Source of the DNA: Streptomyces xanthochromogenes
GTDB taxonomy: Bacteria; Actinomycetota; Actinomycetes; Streptomycetales; Streptomycetaceae
Reading direction: 5' to 3'
Assembly (NCBI RefSeq): GCF_014650455.1
Contig: NZ_BMUZ01000009.1
Coordinates: 1 to 64,000 of the forward strand
DNA: 64,000 bases
Under the pieces are notes generated by a model. The model made no database searches and was not told where the DNA came from. It was given only the letters and a program-made list of their open reading frames with translations. The translations under genes and the position numbers were made by a program. Below, piece after piece: positions 50,227 to 58,573 of the stretch. The first letter of the stretch is position 1; every line of letters starts with the position of its first letter.

Positions 50227-50529
50227 TCAGGCCGCACCGGTCCTTCCGCCGGGGCCCGGACCCACGCGCCCGAAGTGCTCCTCCAGGACGGAGATGCGGC
50301 GCCAGTACTCCTCCTCGTCGATCTCGCCGGAGGCGAACCTGCGGCCGAGTACGGCGATGGGCGAGCGGTCGTCCGCGGCAGCGCGCTCGGTCGGCGGCCG
50401 CCACGGTCCCCGGCGGCCCCGCCATCCGGCACGGCGCAGCAAGGTCACCGCGGTGAAGATCACGGCCGCCCAGACCAGCGGAACGAAGAGGATCCAGGGT
50501 CCGGGTCCTGCGTAGGCCAGGGTGTTCAT
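50227..50529 (-). CDS. SHOCT-domain membrane protein
   Basis: A 100-residue protein with one N-terminal transmembrane helix (PWILFVPLVWAAVIFTAVTLL) and a C-terminal SHOCT motif, IAVLGRRFASGEIDEEEYWRRISVLEE, near 58-84 (quoted in two adjoining parts of the same motif). SHOCT motifs act as short oligomerisation tails. ATG 50529 has AGGGAG nine bases upstream. Convergent with the ATPase gene and divergent from the TetR gene. Confidence 0.85.
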   Translation of the reverse strand: MNTLAYAGPGPWILFVPLVWAAVIFTAVTLLRRAGWRGRRGPWRPPTERAAADDRSPIAVLGRRFASGEIDEEEYWRRISVLEEHFGRVGPGPGGRTGAA

Positions 50530-50668
50530 ATCGGTCAGCTCCCTCGGTGGGACGGGTGGTTCATCCTTCGAGCCTCCCGCCGCGAGGGGGTGCGCGTCGT
50601 CGTACGGCCGGCGGCAGTCGCCGTACCCCAGGGGAAGTAGACCGGGCCTCCGCCGTCCGCCCTGGATT

Positions 50669-50690
50669 CTGTACCTACTGGTATGTACAG
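50669..50690. promoter_or_regulatory. Nested palindrome, putative TetR operator
   Basis: CTGTACCTACTGGTATGTAC followed by AG contains the outer pair CTGTAC/GTACAG and an inner pair TACC-tact-GGTA, matching the common TetR-type pattern TACCNACNGGTA. It ends eight bases before ATG 50698 of the TetR gene, so binding would block its transcription directly. An earlier ATG at 50683 lies inside the palindrome. Confidence 0.7.
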
Positions 50691-50697
50691 TGACGGC

Positions 50698-51267
50698 ATG
50701 AGCACATCGGAGCGTCTGGTCGAAGCCACCCGTGAGCTGCTGTGGGAGCGGGGCTACGTGGGCACCAGCCCGAAGGCCATCCAGCAGCGGGCCGGCGCCG
50801 GGCAGGGCAGCATGTACCACCACTTCACCGGCAAGCCCGATCTGGCCCTCGCCGCGATCCGGCGCACGGCGGCGGACCTGCGGGCCGCGGCCGAGGCCGC
50901 CTTCGCGGGGGACGGCACGGCGTACGAGCGGATCGCGGCGTACCTGCTGCGCGAGCGCGACGTGCTGCGCGGCTGCCCGGTCGGACGTCTCACGATGGAC
51001 CCCGAGATCATCGCCGACGACGAGCTGCGCGCACCCGTCGACGAGACGCTCGACTGGCTGCGCGGACGGCTCGCCGGCATCGTCCAGGAGGGCCTGGACC
51101 AGGGCGAGTTCGCGGCACACGTGGTGCCCGGCGAGATCGCCTCGGCCGTGGTCGCCACCGTCCAGGGCGGCTATGTGCTGGCCCGCGCCACGGGTTCCCC
51201 CGAGGCGTTCGACGCGGGCGTACGGGGCCTGCTCTCGCTGCTCTCCCCGCCCGCCGGAGCCCGCTGA
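50698..51267 (+). CDS. TetR-family transcriptional repressor
   Basis: A 189-residue TetR regulator. The N-terminal HTH is ATRELLWERGYVGTSPKAIQ followed by QRAGAGQGSMYHHFTGK; the C-terminal ligand domain contains CPVGRLTMDPEIIADDELRA, resembling TetR proteins of the LmrA/YxaF type, with a conserved cysteine. ATG 50698 is preferred because ATG 50683 falls in the operator; there is no clear Shine-Dalgarno, so the mRNA may be leaderless. The DUF4865 and phosphotriesterase genes follow on the same strand and are probable targets. Confidence 0.87.
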   Translation: MSTSERLVEATRELLWERGYVGTSPKAIQQRAGAGQGSMYHHFTGKPDLALAAIRRTAADLRAAAEAAFAGDGTAYERIAAYLLRERDVLRGCPVGRLTMDPEIIADDELRAPVDETLDWLRGRLAGIVQEGLDQGEFAAHVVPGEIASAVVATVQGGYVLARATGSPEAFDAGVRGLLSLLSPPAGAR

Positions 51268-51369
51268 ACCGACCCCTCCCCATCTCCCCTTCCATACAAC
51301 GGCGCCACTCCAACTCCCTCCGCGGTCAAGGGAGTACACGCCCCCAGCCCGTCGCCCGAGGAGTACGCG

Positions 51370-51939
51370 ATGCATGTCATGCAGTACGAGATCACCCTGC
51401 CGGCCGACTACGACATGAAGATCATCCGCGAGCGGGTCGCCACCCGGGGCCACCTTCTGGACACCTTCCCCGGCCTGGGCCTCAAGGCCTACCTGATGCG
51501 CGAGCGCGGGGCCGGATCGCCGGTCAACTCCTATGCCCCGTTCTATCTTTGGGCCACTCCCGAAGGCATGAACTCCTTCCTGTGGGGCCCCGGTTTCCAG
51601 GGCGTCGTCGACGACTTCGGGCGCCCCCGGGTAAGGCACTGGGCGGGTCTCGCCCACACCGAGGGGCCCGCGTCCGCCGCCACGCCCACCACCGCGACCG
51701 TGCGGCGCACGCTCGTGCCGCACGGAGTGGAGCCGGCCCGGTTCGTGGCGGACGCGGCCGCCGAGGAGGCGGCGCCCGGAGTGGTGGCGAGCGCGGCGGG
51801 CATCGACCCGAGCCGCTGGGAGGTGGTCCGCTTCACGCTCTGGGAGGGGCCCGCCCCGGCGGACGGGGGAGACCGGTACGAGGTGCTGCACCTGTCGGCG
51901 CCCGGGCGTGCGGGGCTGCGGGCGGGGCGGCACTGGTGA
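51370..51939 (+). CDS. DUF4865-family protein
   Basis: A 189-residue protein beginning MHVMQYEITLPADYDMKIIR, the characteristic start of DUF4865, with YLMRERGAGSPVNSYAPFYL and LWGPGFQGVVDDFGRP. No enzymatic activity is known for the family; the N-terminal half resembles a dimeric alpha-beta barrel, and members often neighbour TetR regulators. The stop overlaps the GTG of the phosphotriesterase gene (GTGA), so the two proteins are translationally coupled and probably act together. Confidence 0.85.
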   Translation: MHVMQYEITLPADYDMKIIRERVATRGHLLDTFPGLGLKAYLMRERGAGSPVNSYAPFYLWATPEGMNSFLWGPGFQGVVDDFGRPRVRHWAGLAHTEGPASAATPTTATVRRTLVPHGVEPARFVADAAAEEAAPGVVASAAGIDPSRWEVVRFTLWEGPAPADGGDRYEVLHLSAPGRAGLRAGRHW

Positions 51940-52817
51940 GCGCGGCGCACACCGTGCTCGGCGAGGTGACGGCCGACCGGCTCGGCGTCGTCGACGCCCA
52001 CGACCATCTCTTCATCCGGAGCCCCCGGCTGCCCGGCCAGGAGATGGACGACGTCGAGGACGCGGCGGCGCGACTCTCCGCGTTCGGCTCGCTCGGCGGC
52101 GGCACGGTGGTCCAGTGGACGCCATACGGCATGGGGCGGCGCATCGCCGAACTCCCCGCACTGTCAAGGGAGTCGGGGGTGCACATCATCGCCGCCACCG
52201 GACTCCACCAAGCCGCCCACTACCCGGACACGCTGCTCGCCTCCGTGCGCGACCGCCTCGCCGAGCTGTTCTTCGCCGAGCTGACCGAAGGCATCGGCGA
52301 CACCGGGGTACGGGCCGGACTGATCAAGGTGGCGGGAGGATTCCACGGGCTCGACGCACACGCCGCGCTCACCCTGCGCGGGGCCGCCGAGGCCCACCGG
52401 CACAGCGGCGCGCCGATCGCCGTCCATCTGGAGCTGGGCACCGGCGCGCTCGACGTACTCGACCTGCTGTGCGGGGAGTTGGGGGTGGCACCGGGCTCGG
52501 TGATCCTGGGGCACCTGAACCGCTCCCCCGACTTCACCGTGCACCGCCTGGCCGCCGAGGCCGGGGCCCACCTCGCCTTCGACGGGCCGTCCCGGGCCAA
52601 CCACGCCACGGACTGGCGGATGCCCGATGCGCTGAGGGCACTCGCGGACGCGGGGTTCGCCGACCGGCTGCTGCTCGGCGGCGACACCGTCACCCCGGAC
52701 ACGCCGGGCATGCCGCATCTTTTGCGCCGAGTGGTTCCCCGGCTCGAACTCGACCTGGGCAGAGGCCTGTTGGAACAGATCCTGGTCACCAACCCGGCGC
52801 GCGTCTACACCTGGTGA
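51936..52817 (+). CDS. Phosphotriesterase-family metal-dependent hydrolase
   Basis: A 293-residue TIM-barrel amidohydrolase of the phosphotriesterase family. Metal ligands are visible: VDAHDHLF (HxH, about 21-25), the candidate carbamylated lysine in LIKVAGG, HLELG, LGHLNRS and the terminal aspartate in LLGGDT. The family hydrolyses phosphotriesters, lactones or carboxylic esters; a lactonase is the common natural role. GTG 51936 overlaps the DUF4865 stop. Its end overlaps the convergent ROK gene by 13 bases. Probably repressed by the TetR protein at 50698. Confidence 0.86.
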   Translation: MSAAHTVLGEVTADRLGVVDAHDHLFIRSPRLPGQEMDDVEDAAARLSAFGSLGGGTVVQWTPYGMGRRIAELPALSRESGVHIIAATGLHQAAHYPDTLLASVRDRLAELFFAELTEGIGDTGVRAGLIKVAGGFHGLDAHAALTLRGAAEAHRHSGAPIAVHLELGTGALDVLDLLCGELGVAPGSVILGHLNRSPDFTVHRLAAEAGAHLAFDGPSRANHATDWRMPDALRALADAGFADRLLLGGDTVTPDTPGMPHLLRRVVPRLELDLGRGLLEQILVTNPARVYTW

Positions 52818-54025
52818 GACAGCGCTCCCAGCGGATCGTCGAGCACCGGCTGCCAGGCCAGCTCGGCGGCGCCGACCAGGCTGTTGTGGTCGAGGGAGCA
52901 GGCGAGGATGGGTACGCCGCCGCTGCGGCCCCACAGGCTGCGGTCGGCGACGACCGCGCGCAGCCGGTCCGGGTCCGCCTCCAGGAGCGCCTTGTGCAGG
53001 CCGCCCAGGATGATCCGGTCCGGGTTGAGGATGTTGACGAGCCCGGCGAGGCCCAGGCCGAGCCGGTCGACGAGTTCCTCCGCGGCGCGGCGCACCGGGG
53101 CGTCCGCGTACTCGTGGCGCAGCAGCGCCCGCGACTGTTCGAGGAGCGACACCTCCGGACCGGGGGCGCGGCCCGCCGCCGTGAGGAACGCGAGCGGGTC
53201 CGCCTCGACGTCGAGGCAGCCGCGGCTGCCGCAGTAGCAGGGCCGTCCGTCCGGGTTCACGGTGAGGTGGCCGACCTCCAGGGCCAGGCCCGAACTCCCG
53301 CTGTGCAGGCGGCCGTCGAGGACCAGAGCGCCGCCGACGCCGCGGTGTCCGGTGGCGACGCAGAGCAGGTCCTTGGCCCCGCGCCCGGCGCCGTGCCGGT
53401 GCTCGGCGAGGGCCGCGAGGTTGACGTCGTTGCCGGTGAAGGCGGGGCCCGTGATGCCGGCGGCGCGGACGCGTTCGGCGAAGATCTCGCGTACCGGGGA
53501 CCCGGCGGGCCAGGCCAGGTGCAGCGGGTTGAGCGCGGTGCCTTCCGGTTCGGCGACGGCCGAGGGCACCGCGAGGCCCGCGCCCACACAGCGGCGGCCG
53601 CTGCCCTTGAGCAGCGCCGCGCCCGCGTCGACGACCGCGCCGAGCACCTGGGCCGGATCGGCGGAGACCGTGACGCAGCCGGGGTCGGTGGCGACGATCT
53701 CTCCGCCCAGGCCGACGAGCGCGGCCCGGAAGCCGTCCGCGTGCACTTGAGCGGCGAGCGCCACGGGGCCGGAGTCGTTGACCGCGAGCCGGTGCGAGGG
53801 GCGGCCCTGGGAGCCGGCCGCGGCGGGCCGCGAGTCCACCTGGATCAGGCCGAGCGCTTCGAGTTCGGCGGCGACCGCGCCCGCGGTGGCGCGGGTGACA
53901 CCCAGCTCGGAGGTGAGCACGGCACGGGTCGGCGCGCGGCCGGTGTGCACCAGCTCAAGGGCGGGTCCGAGCGCGCTGCGGCCCCTGTCCAGCCTGGTCC
54001 GGGTGGTCGTCGCCTTGCCGTTCAT
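52805..54025 (-). CDS. ROK-family transcriptional repressor
   Basis: A 406-residue ROK (NagC/XylR type) regulator. The N-terminal winged helix (LVHTGRAPTRAVLTSELGVT then RATAGAVAAELEALG) is followed by an ATPase-like sugar-binding domain with TGHRGVGGALVLDGRLHSG, EVGHLTV and the zinc cluster CYCGSRGCLD. It probably senses a sugar and controls the divergent MFS gene. ATG 54025 precedes the HTH normally; the frame is also open through the repeats at 54047-54274, which would give a repetitive N-terminal extension I consider untranslated. Confidence 0.88.
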   Translation of the reverse strand: MNGKATTTRTRLDRGRSALGPALELVHTGRAPTRAVLTSELGVTRATAGAVAAELEALGLIQVDSRPAAAGSQGRPSHRLAVNDSGPVALAAQVHADGFRAALVGLGGEIVATDPGCVTVSADPAQVLGAVVDAGAALLKGSGRRCVGAGLAVPSAVAEPEGTALNPLHLAWPAGSPVREIFAERVRAAGITGPAFTGNDVNLAALAEHRHGAGRGAKDLLCVATGHRGVGGALVLDGRLHSGSSGLALEVGHLTVNPDGRPCYCGSRGCLDVEADPLAFLTAAGRAPGPEVSLLEQSRALLRHEYADAPVRRAAEELVDRLGLGLAGLVNILNPDRIILGGLHKALLEADPDRLRAVVADRSLWGRSGGVPILACSLDHNSLVGAAELAWQPVLDDPLGALSHQV

Positions 54026-54046
54026 GGGGGCGAGTCTCCCATGATC

Positions 54047-54274
54047 CCGGGCGGCGTCCGGCCCGCTTGGCACAGTGACGGGTTGCCGGGCAGGGGGCAG
54101 GCGCCGGGCGGCGTCCGGCCCGCTCGGCACAGTGACGGGCTGCCGGGCGCGGGGCAGGCGCCGGGCGGCGTCCGGCCCGCTCGGCACAGTGCCGGGCTGC
54201 CGGGCAGGGGGCAGGCGCCGGGCGGTGTCCGGCCCGCTTGGCACAGTGACGGGTTGCCGGGCGCGGGGCAGGCG
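54047..54274. repeat. Tandem repeat, four copies of 57 bp
   Basis: Units start at 54047, 54104, 54161 and 54218 with ccgggcggygtccggcccgc, then yggcacagtg and a ttgccgggc-type block; copies differ at only a few positions. The period is 57 bases, a multiple of three, so several frames stay open on both strands. The array occupies most of the 364-base gap between the ROK repressor start and the MFS gene, and no gene is seen in the gap. Two alternating variants (gcagggggca and gcgcggggca) suggest an earlier two-unit duplication. Confidence 0.88.
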
Positions 54275-54384
54275 CCGGGGCGCGGGCACCGGACCGGGGC
54301 CCGCGACCGGAGCGGCCCGCCGACCGCCTCCGGGGTGCCGCCGCGCCCGCCGCTTGATGGGCCGCCCGCTCTCCCCCTATCCTG

Positions 54385-54409
54385 ACTTTGTGCCGCTACT
54401 AAACAAAGT
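54385..54409. promoter_or_regulatory. Inverted repeat at the MFS start, putative ROK operator
   Basis: ACTTTGT (54385-54391) and ACAAAGT (54403-54409) are exact complements separated by 11 bases and straddle the proposed GTG start of the MFS gene at 54390. The A/T-rich palindrome stands out in 75% GC DNA and faces the divergent ROK repressor gene. Confidence 0.55.
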
Positions 54410-55604
54410 ACGGACGGCCGCTCCGGGGGGTCCTGGCAACGACACCGCCACCGCTTCCCTGTCCCGCCTCCGCTCCGCCCTGACCGTGTTCTTCGCCCTC
54501 GACGGCTTCCTGTTCGCAGGGTGGGTCGTCCGCATCCCCGCGATCAAGCAGCAGACCGGCGCCTCGGCCGGCGAGCTGGGCCTGGCGCTGCTCGGCGTCT
54601 CGGCCGGGGCGGTGGTGACGATGGTGCTGACCGGCCGGCTCTGCCGGCGCTTCGGCAGCCATCCGGTCACCGTCGTGTGCGGTGCGCTGATGGCCCTGGC
54701 CATCGCGCTGCCCGCGCAGACCCACTCGGCACTCGCGCTCGGCCTGGTGTTGCTCGTGTTCGGCGCCCCGTACGGCGGACTCAACGTGGCGATGAACAGC
54801 GCGGCCGTGGACCTGGTGGCCGCGCTGCGGCGCCCGGTGATGCCGAGTTTCCACGCCGCGTTCAGCCTCGGCGGCATGGTCGGCGCGGGCGTCGGAGCGC
54901 TGGTCGCCGCCGGACTCTCCCCCACCGCACACCTGCTGGCGCTGACCGGGGTCGGGCTCGTGGTGACCGCGCTCGCGGGGCGGGTACTGCTGCGCCACCC
55001 GGCACCGGTGCGGCCCAGCGCGCCGCGCGCCAAGGGGCGCGGGCTCGACGGCCGGGCCCGGCGTCTGGTGCTGCTCTTCGGCCTGATCGCGCTGTGCACC
55101 GCGTACGGAGAGGGCGCCATGGCGGACTGGGGCGCGCTCCACCTGGAGCAGGACCTGGCAGCGGCGCCGGGCGTCGCGGCGGCGGGCTACTCGCTGTTCG
55201 CGCTGGCCATGACGGCCGGACGGCTCTCGGGGACCGCGCTCCTGGAACGCCTCGGCCAGACCCGCACCCTGGTCGCGGGCGGGCTCACGGCGTCGGCCGG
55301 CATGCTGCTCGGCGCACTGGCCCCGACGACCTGGCTCGCCCTGGCCGGCTTCGCCGTGATGGGCCTCGGCCTCGCCAACATCTTCCCCGTCGCCATCGCG
55401 CGGGCGGGGGCGCTCGCCGGGCCGGGCGGGGTGGCCGCCGCCTCCACGCTCGGTTACGGCGGCATGCTGCTCGGGCCGCCCGCGATCGGGCTGCTCGCCG
55501 AATGGTCCTCGCTGCCGCTCGCCCTGACCACGGTCGCCGTACTGGCCGCGGGCGCCGCGCTCATCGGCTGGACCGCACGCAACGCCACCGCGTCCCCGTC
55601 CTGA
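54390..55604 (+). CDS. MFS transporter (YbjJ-like)
   Basis: A 404-residue MFS protein with about 12 helices. The N-terminal FFALDGFLFAGWVVRIPAIK is typical of the YbjJ-like subgroup, and LFGAPYGGLNVAMNSAAVDL, PSFHAAFSLGGMVGAG and GYGGMLLGPPAIGLLAEW are its other landmarks. GTG 54390 (MPLLNKVRTAAPGG) is the first plausible start but overlaps the inverted repeat; a start further inside the gene is possible. Divergent from the ROK regulator, which suggests sugar-related control. Convergent with a MarR gene. Confidence 0.84.
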   Translation: MPLLNKVRTAAPGGPGNDTATASLSRLRSALTVFFALDGFLFAGWVVRIPAIKQQTGASAGELGLALLGVSAGAVVTMVLTGRLCRRFGSHPVTVVCGALMALAIALPAQTHSALALGLVLLVFGAPYGGLNVAMNSAAVDLVAALRRPVMPSFHAAFSLGGMVGAGVGALVAAGLSPTAHLLALTGVGLVVTALAGRVLLRHPAPVRPSAPRAKGRGLDGRARRLVLLFGLIALCTAYGEGAMADWGALHLEQDLAAAPGVAAAGYSLFALAMTAGRLSGTALLERLGQTRTLVAGGLTASAGMLLGALAPTTWLALAGFAVMGLGLANIFPVAIARAGALAGPGGVAAASTLGYGGMLLGPPAIGLLAEWSSLPLALTTVAVLAAGAALIGWTARNATASPS

Positions 55605-55662
55605 GCCCGCTTCCCGGCGAGGCCGACTCGCCTGTCCCGTAAGCCGGTTGCCTACGGAGGCG

Positions 55663-56067
55663 CTAGGGCTTCGGCCTCTCTCCCAGCATGCGGGTGAGCA
55701 CCGCGCGCTGGACCGGCAGCACCTCCGCGTGCCGGGTGCGGCCGGCGTCGGTGATCTCCACGCTCACCCCGCGCCGGTCCTCGCTGCACATCCACCGCGC
55801 GACCAGGCCGTCCTTCTCCAGGCGGCCGATCAGGCGGGACAGCGCGCTCTGGCTGAGGTGGATACGTGACGCCAGCTCCTGGACGCGGAACGCTCCGCCC
55901 GGGTCCTCGTCGCGCCCGCGGGCCAGAACGTCCAGTACCTCGAAGTCACTCGCCCCGAGCCCGAACGCGTGGAGTTCCCGGTCGAGTTCGCACGTGGTGC
56001 GGGCGTGAACCTCAAGTATGTCCCGCCACTCCTCCACGAGCAGGCGCTCGGGCTTCTCAGCTGCCAT
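55663..56067 (-). CDS. MarR-family transcriptional regulator
   Basis: A 134-residue MarR protein: FEVLDVLARG, FRVQELASRIHLSQSALSRL and IGRLEKDGLVARWMCSEDRR form the winged helix, with the DRRG wing tip intact. It is unrelated in detail to the paralogous MarR pair at 16126 and 20701. ATG 56067. Upstream, TGCA-ccagaattaaa-TGCA around 56100 is an A/T-rich candidate operator. Its target may be itself or the small membrane gene at 56228. Confidence 0.86.
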   Translation of the reverse strand: MAAEKPERLLVEEWRDILEVHARTTCELDRELHAFGLGASDFEVLDVLARGRDEDPGGAFRVQELASRIHLSQSALSRLIGRLEKDGLVARWMCSEDRRGVSVEITDAGRTRHAEVLPVQRAVLTRMLGERPKP

Positions 56068-56169
56068 GGCCGCACGCTAGCAGAACCCGCCCGTTTTGTT
56101 GCACCAGAATTAAATGCAGCCGCACTCTATGCGCACACATGTAATGTCGTGGTGCGGGCGATCGGGGGG

Positions 56170-56210
56170 AGGGACGGCCGACGGGCGGCGTTTGCCCGTC
56201 GGCCGTCCCT
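56170..56210. terminator. Perfect 17-bp hairpin
   Basis: Arms 56170-56186 (agggacggccgacgggc) and 56194-56210 are exact complements around a 7-base loop, 18 bases before the small membrane gene. No rightward gene precedes it immediately, so it could end a short transcript from the MarR promoter region or act as an attenuator of the next gene. Confidence 0.6.
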
Positions 56211-56227
56211 GCTGTGAGACTTCGCGC

Positions 56228-56515
56228 ATGGGGACACGCAGCCGGGCCGAGCGGGACGCCGTCACGGTCGAGATCGGATACGCCCTGGCCGGCGCGCTGT
56301 TCGCGGCCGGTGTGGTGTTCGGCGCGATCGCCGGTTCCGGCTACGCCCTCGAACTGCCGCACCCGCTGCGGCGGGTGCTTCTCCTCCTCGGCGGCGGCTG
56401 CGCCCTCGTCGTGTTCGTCTGGCGGACCGTGCACGTGCTGTGGCGCTTTCCCCACGGGTACGAGCGGGGCCCCCGTCAGCCCAGCCAGCCGGGCCGCACC
56501 AGCCCCGACTCATAG
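56228..56515 (+). CDS. Small two-helix membrane protein (DUF6332-like)
   Basis: A 95-residue protein with two transmembrane helices (about 15-37 and 48-66) and a short basic N-terminus, MGTRSRAERDAVTVEIGYAL. It resembles the Streptomyces DUF6332 family as I remember it. ATG 56228 directly follows the hairpin at 56170-56210; no clear Shine-Dalgarno is present. Its 3' end overlaps the convergent response regulator by 40 bases. Function unknown. Confidence 0.7.
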   Translation: MGTRSRAERDAVTVEIGYALAGALFAAGVVFGAIAGSGYALELPHPLRRVLLLLGGGCALVVFVWRTVHVLWRFPHGYERGPRQPSQPGRTSPDS

Positions 56516-57141
56516 GCCAGCACGACCAGTTGGGCCCGGTCGCGGGCGCCGAGCTTCACCATCGTCCGGCTCACATGCGTCTTCGCCGTCAACGGGCTGA
56601 CCACCAGACGGCGGGCGATCTCCTCGTTGGACAGGCCGATGCCGACGAGCGCCATCACCTCCCGCTCCCGCTCGGTGAGCCGGGCGAGGTCCTCGGCGGC
56701 GGCCGGCTCCTTGGAACGTGCCGCGAACTCGGCGATCAGCCTCCGCGTCACCCCGGGCGACAGCAGCGCGTCGCCGTCGACCACCGCCCGGACCGCGCGC
56801 AGCAGTTCCTCCGGCTCGGTGTCCTTGACGAGGAATCCCGAGGCGCCGGCGCGGATCGCCTCGAAGACGTACTCGTCGAGCTCGAAGGTGGTGAGCATGA
56901 CCACCTTGACCTCGCGGAGGCCGGGGTCGGAGGTGATGCCGCGGGTCGCGGCGAGACCGTCGGACCGGGGCATCCGGATGTCCATCAGGACGACGTCCGG
57001 GCGCAGTTCGCGCACCAGGACCAACGCCTGCTCGCCGTCGGCAGCTTCGCCCACCACCTCGATGTCGTCCTGGGCGTCCAGGAGCGCCCGGAACCCGGCG
57101 CGCACCAGGATCTGGTCATCGACGAGCAGTACGCGGATCAC
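56476..57141 (-). CDS. NarL/LuxR-type response regulator
   Basis: A 221-residue response regulator: receiver domain with acidic pair D8-D9, phospho-acceptor Asp54 in LMDIRMP, T in MLTTFELDEY and K in FLVKD; then a LuxR/NarL helix-turn-helix (LTEREREVMALVGIGLSNEE and IARRLVVSPLTAKTHVSR). It starts at GTG 57141, whose bases overlap the stop of the upstream histidine kinase (GTGA), so the pair is translationally coupled and forms one two-component system. Targets are unknown. Confidence 0.93.
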   Translation of the reverse strand: MIRVLLVDDQILVRAGFRALLDAQDDIEVVGEAADGEQALVLVRELRPDVVLMDIRMPRSDGLAATRGITSDPGLREVKVVMLTTFELDEYVFEAIRAGASGFLVKDTEPEELLRAVRAVVDGDALLSPGVTRRLIAEFAARSKEPAAAEDLARLTEREREVMALVGIGLSNEEIARRLVVSPLTAKTHVSRTMVKLGARDRAQLVVLAYESGLVRPGWLG

Positions 57142-58400
57142 GAGGTCTCCTTGGGCGGGACGGTCAGCGGAAGCCGGGCCGTCACACGGAAGCCGCCGGA
57201 CGGGACCGGCCCCGCGTCGATGGTGCCACCGAGTGCGGCGGCCCGCTCCCGCATGCCGATCAGCCCGTTTCCGCTGCCGCCCGCCGCGCCCGCGGACGGC
57301 GGCCCGTCGTCCTCGATCCGCAGCACGAGCGCGCCGGGTTCGTAGCCGACCGCGACCCGCGCGGTGCGCGCAGCGGAGTGGCGTACGACGTTGGTGAGGG
57401 CTTCCTGCACGATGCGGAACGCGGCCAGATCCGCGCCGGGCGGCAGCGCCGTGCGACGGCCGGTGGTCGTGGTCGCGACGGTGAGTCCGGCGCTCGCCGC
57501 CTGCTCGACGAGTTCCGGCAGCCGGTCGAGGCCGGGCGCCGGGGAGCGCGGCGCCTCACCCGGCGCTCGCAGCGTCTCCAGGACCTGGCGCACCTCGCCG
57601 AGCGCCTCCTTGCTCGCGGACTTGATGGTGGTCAGCGCGGTGCGGGCCTGCTCGGGGTCGGAGTCGAGCAGGGCGAGTCCCACGCCGGCCTGGACGTGGA
57701 TGACGGAGATGCTGTGGGCGAGCACGTCGTGCAGTTCCCGGGCGATGCGCAGGCGCTCCTCGTCGGCCCGGCGTTTGGCCGCCGCGGCCCGCCCGGCCCG
57801 TTCCCTGGCCCACTGTTCCCGGCGTACGCGCACGAGTTCCGCGACCGCGACGATGGCCACCGCCCACGCGGCGATGCCCACCTCCTGGCCCCAGGGCGCG
57901 GCCGAGTCGCCCGCGGGCGGCAGCCACCGGTAGAGCCAGTGCGCCACGAGGAGGTGCCCGAGCCACAGCATGGCGACGGCGGCCCAGGCCTGGCGGCGGC
58001 AGCCCGCGACGACCGCGGTGAAGCAGCCGACCGCCACCGGCAGGAACACCGGGCCGTAGGGGTATCCGGCGCCGAGGTAGACCATGACCGCCGCCGAGGC
58101 GCCGAACACCGCGACGACGGGGTGCCGCAGCCGGATCAGCAGGACCGCGCACGCCGCGAACAGCAGCCCGTGGGCGAAGGCGTCGAGCGGGGCGCGGCCC
58201 GTCTGGGCGTGCCCGGCGAAGTGGGACCCGGCGAGCACCACCACGGTGAGCGCGGTCGTCGACGCCCACGGCAGCCGGGCGGTCCGCCCCTCCTCGCCGT
58301 CCGGGCCCCGCGCCCAGCGCCGCACCAGGGGCGGCGGCCCCGCCCCGCGCCGGGGTGGGCCGCCGCGGCCGGCGTCGCGCGGTGGCTGCTGCTCGTCCAT
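57138..58400 (-). CDS. NarL-type sensor histidine kinase
   Basis: A 420-residue kinase. An N-terminal basic/proline-rich tail is followed by five or six short transmembrane helices (about 45-205), then HisKA_3 dimerisation with the phospho-acceptor histidine in RIARELHDVLAHSISVIHVQ and a HATPase_c domain (EALTNVVRHS N-box, EDDGPPSAG and GNGLIGMRERAAALGG). No extracellular sensor domain, so the signal is probably sensed in or at the membrane. ATG 58400 is used; GTG 58409 would add three residues. Paired with the response regulator at 56476. Confidence 0.92.
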   Translation of the reverse strand: MDEQQPPRDAGRGGPPRRGAGPPPLVRRWARGPDGEEGRTARLPWASTTALTVVVLAGSHFAGHAQTGRAPLDAFAHGLLFAACAVLLIRLRHPVVAVFGASAAVMVYLGAGYPYGPVFLPVAVGCFTAVVAGCRRQAWAAVAMLWLGHLLVAHWLYRWLPPAGDSAAPWGQEVGIAAWAVAIVAVAELVRVRREQWARERAGRAAAAKRRADEERLRIARELHDVLAHSISVIHVQAGVGLALLDSDPEQARTALTTIKSASKEALGEVRQVLETLRAPGEAPRSPAPGLDRLPELVEQAASAGLTVATTTTGRRTALPPGADLAAFRIVQEALTNVVRHSAARTARVAVGYEPGALVLRIEDDGPPSAGAAGGSGNGLIGMRERAAALGGTIDAGPVPSGGFRVTARLPLTVPPKETS

Positions 58401-58573
58401 ACCGGCCACGCTAGACCGGGGCCGGGTGCCGGGGCGTCAGCCGGGCGAGGTGGGCGCGTGTACTACCCGGGGAGTACGGCGCCGGGCGGCGTGCCACATC
58501 GGCGGGTAGCGCGCCGCGCGGGGAGCGCGCCGCCACCCGGGGGCCGATGCCGGGCCGGGCACGGCGTACCGGG

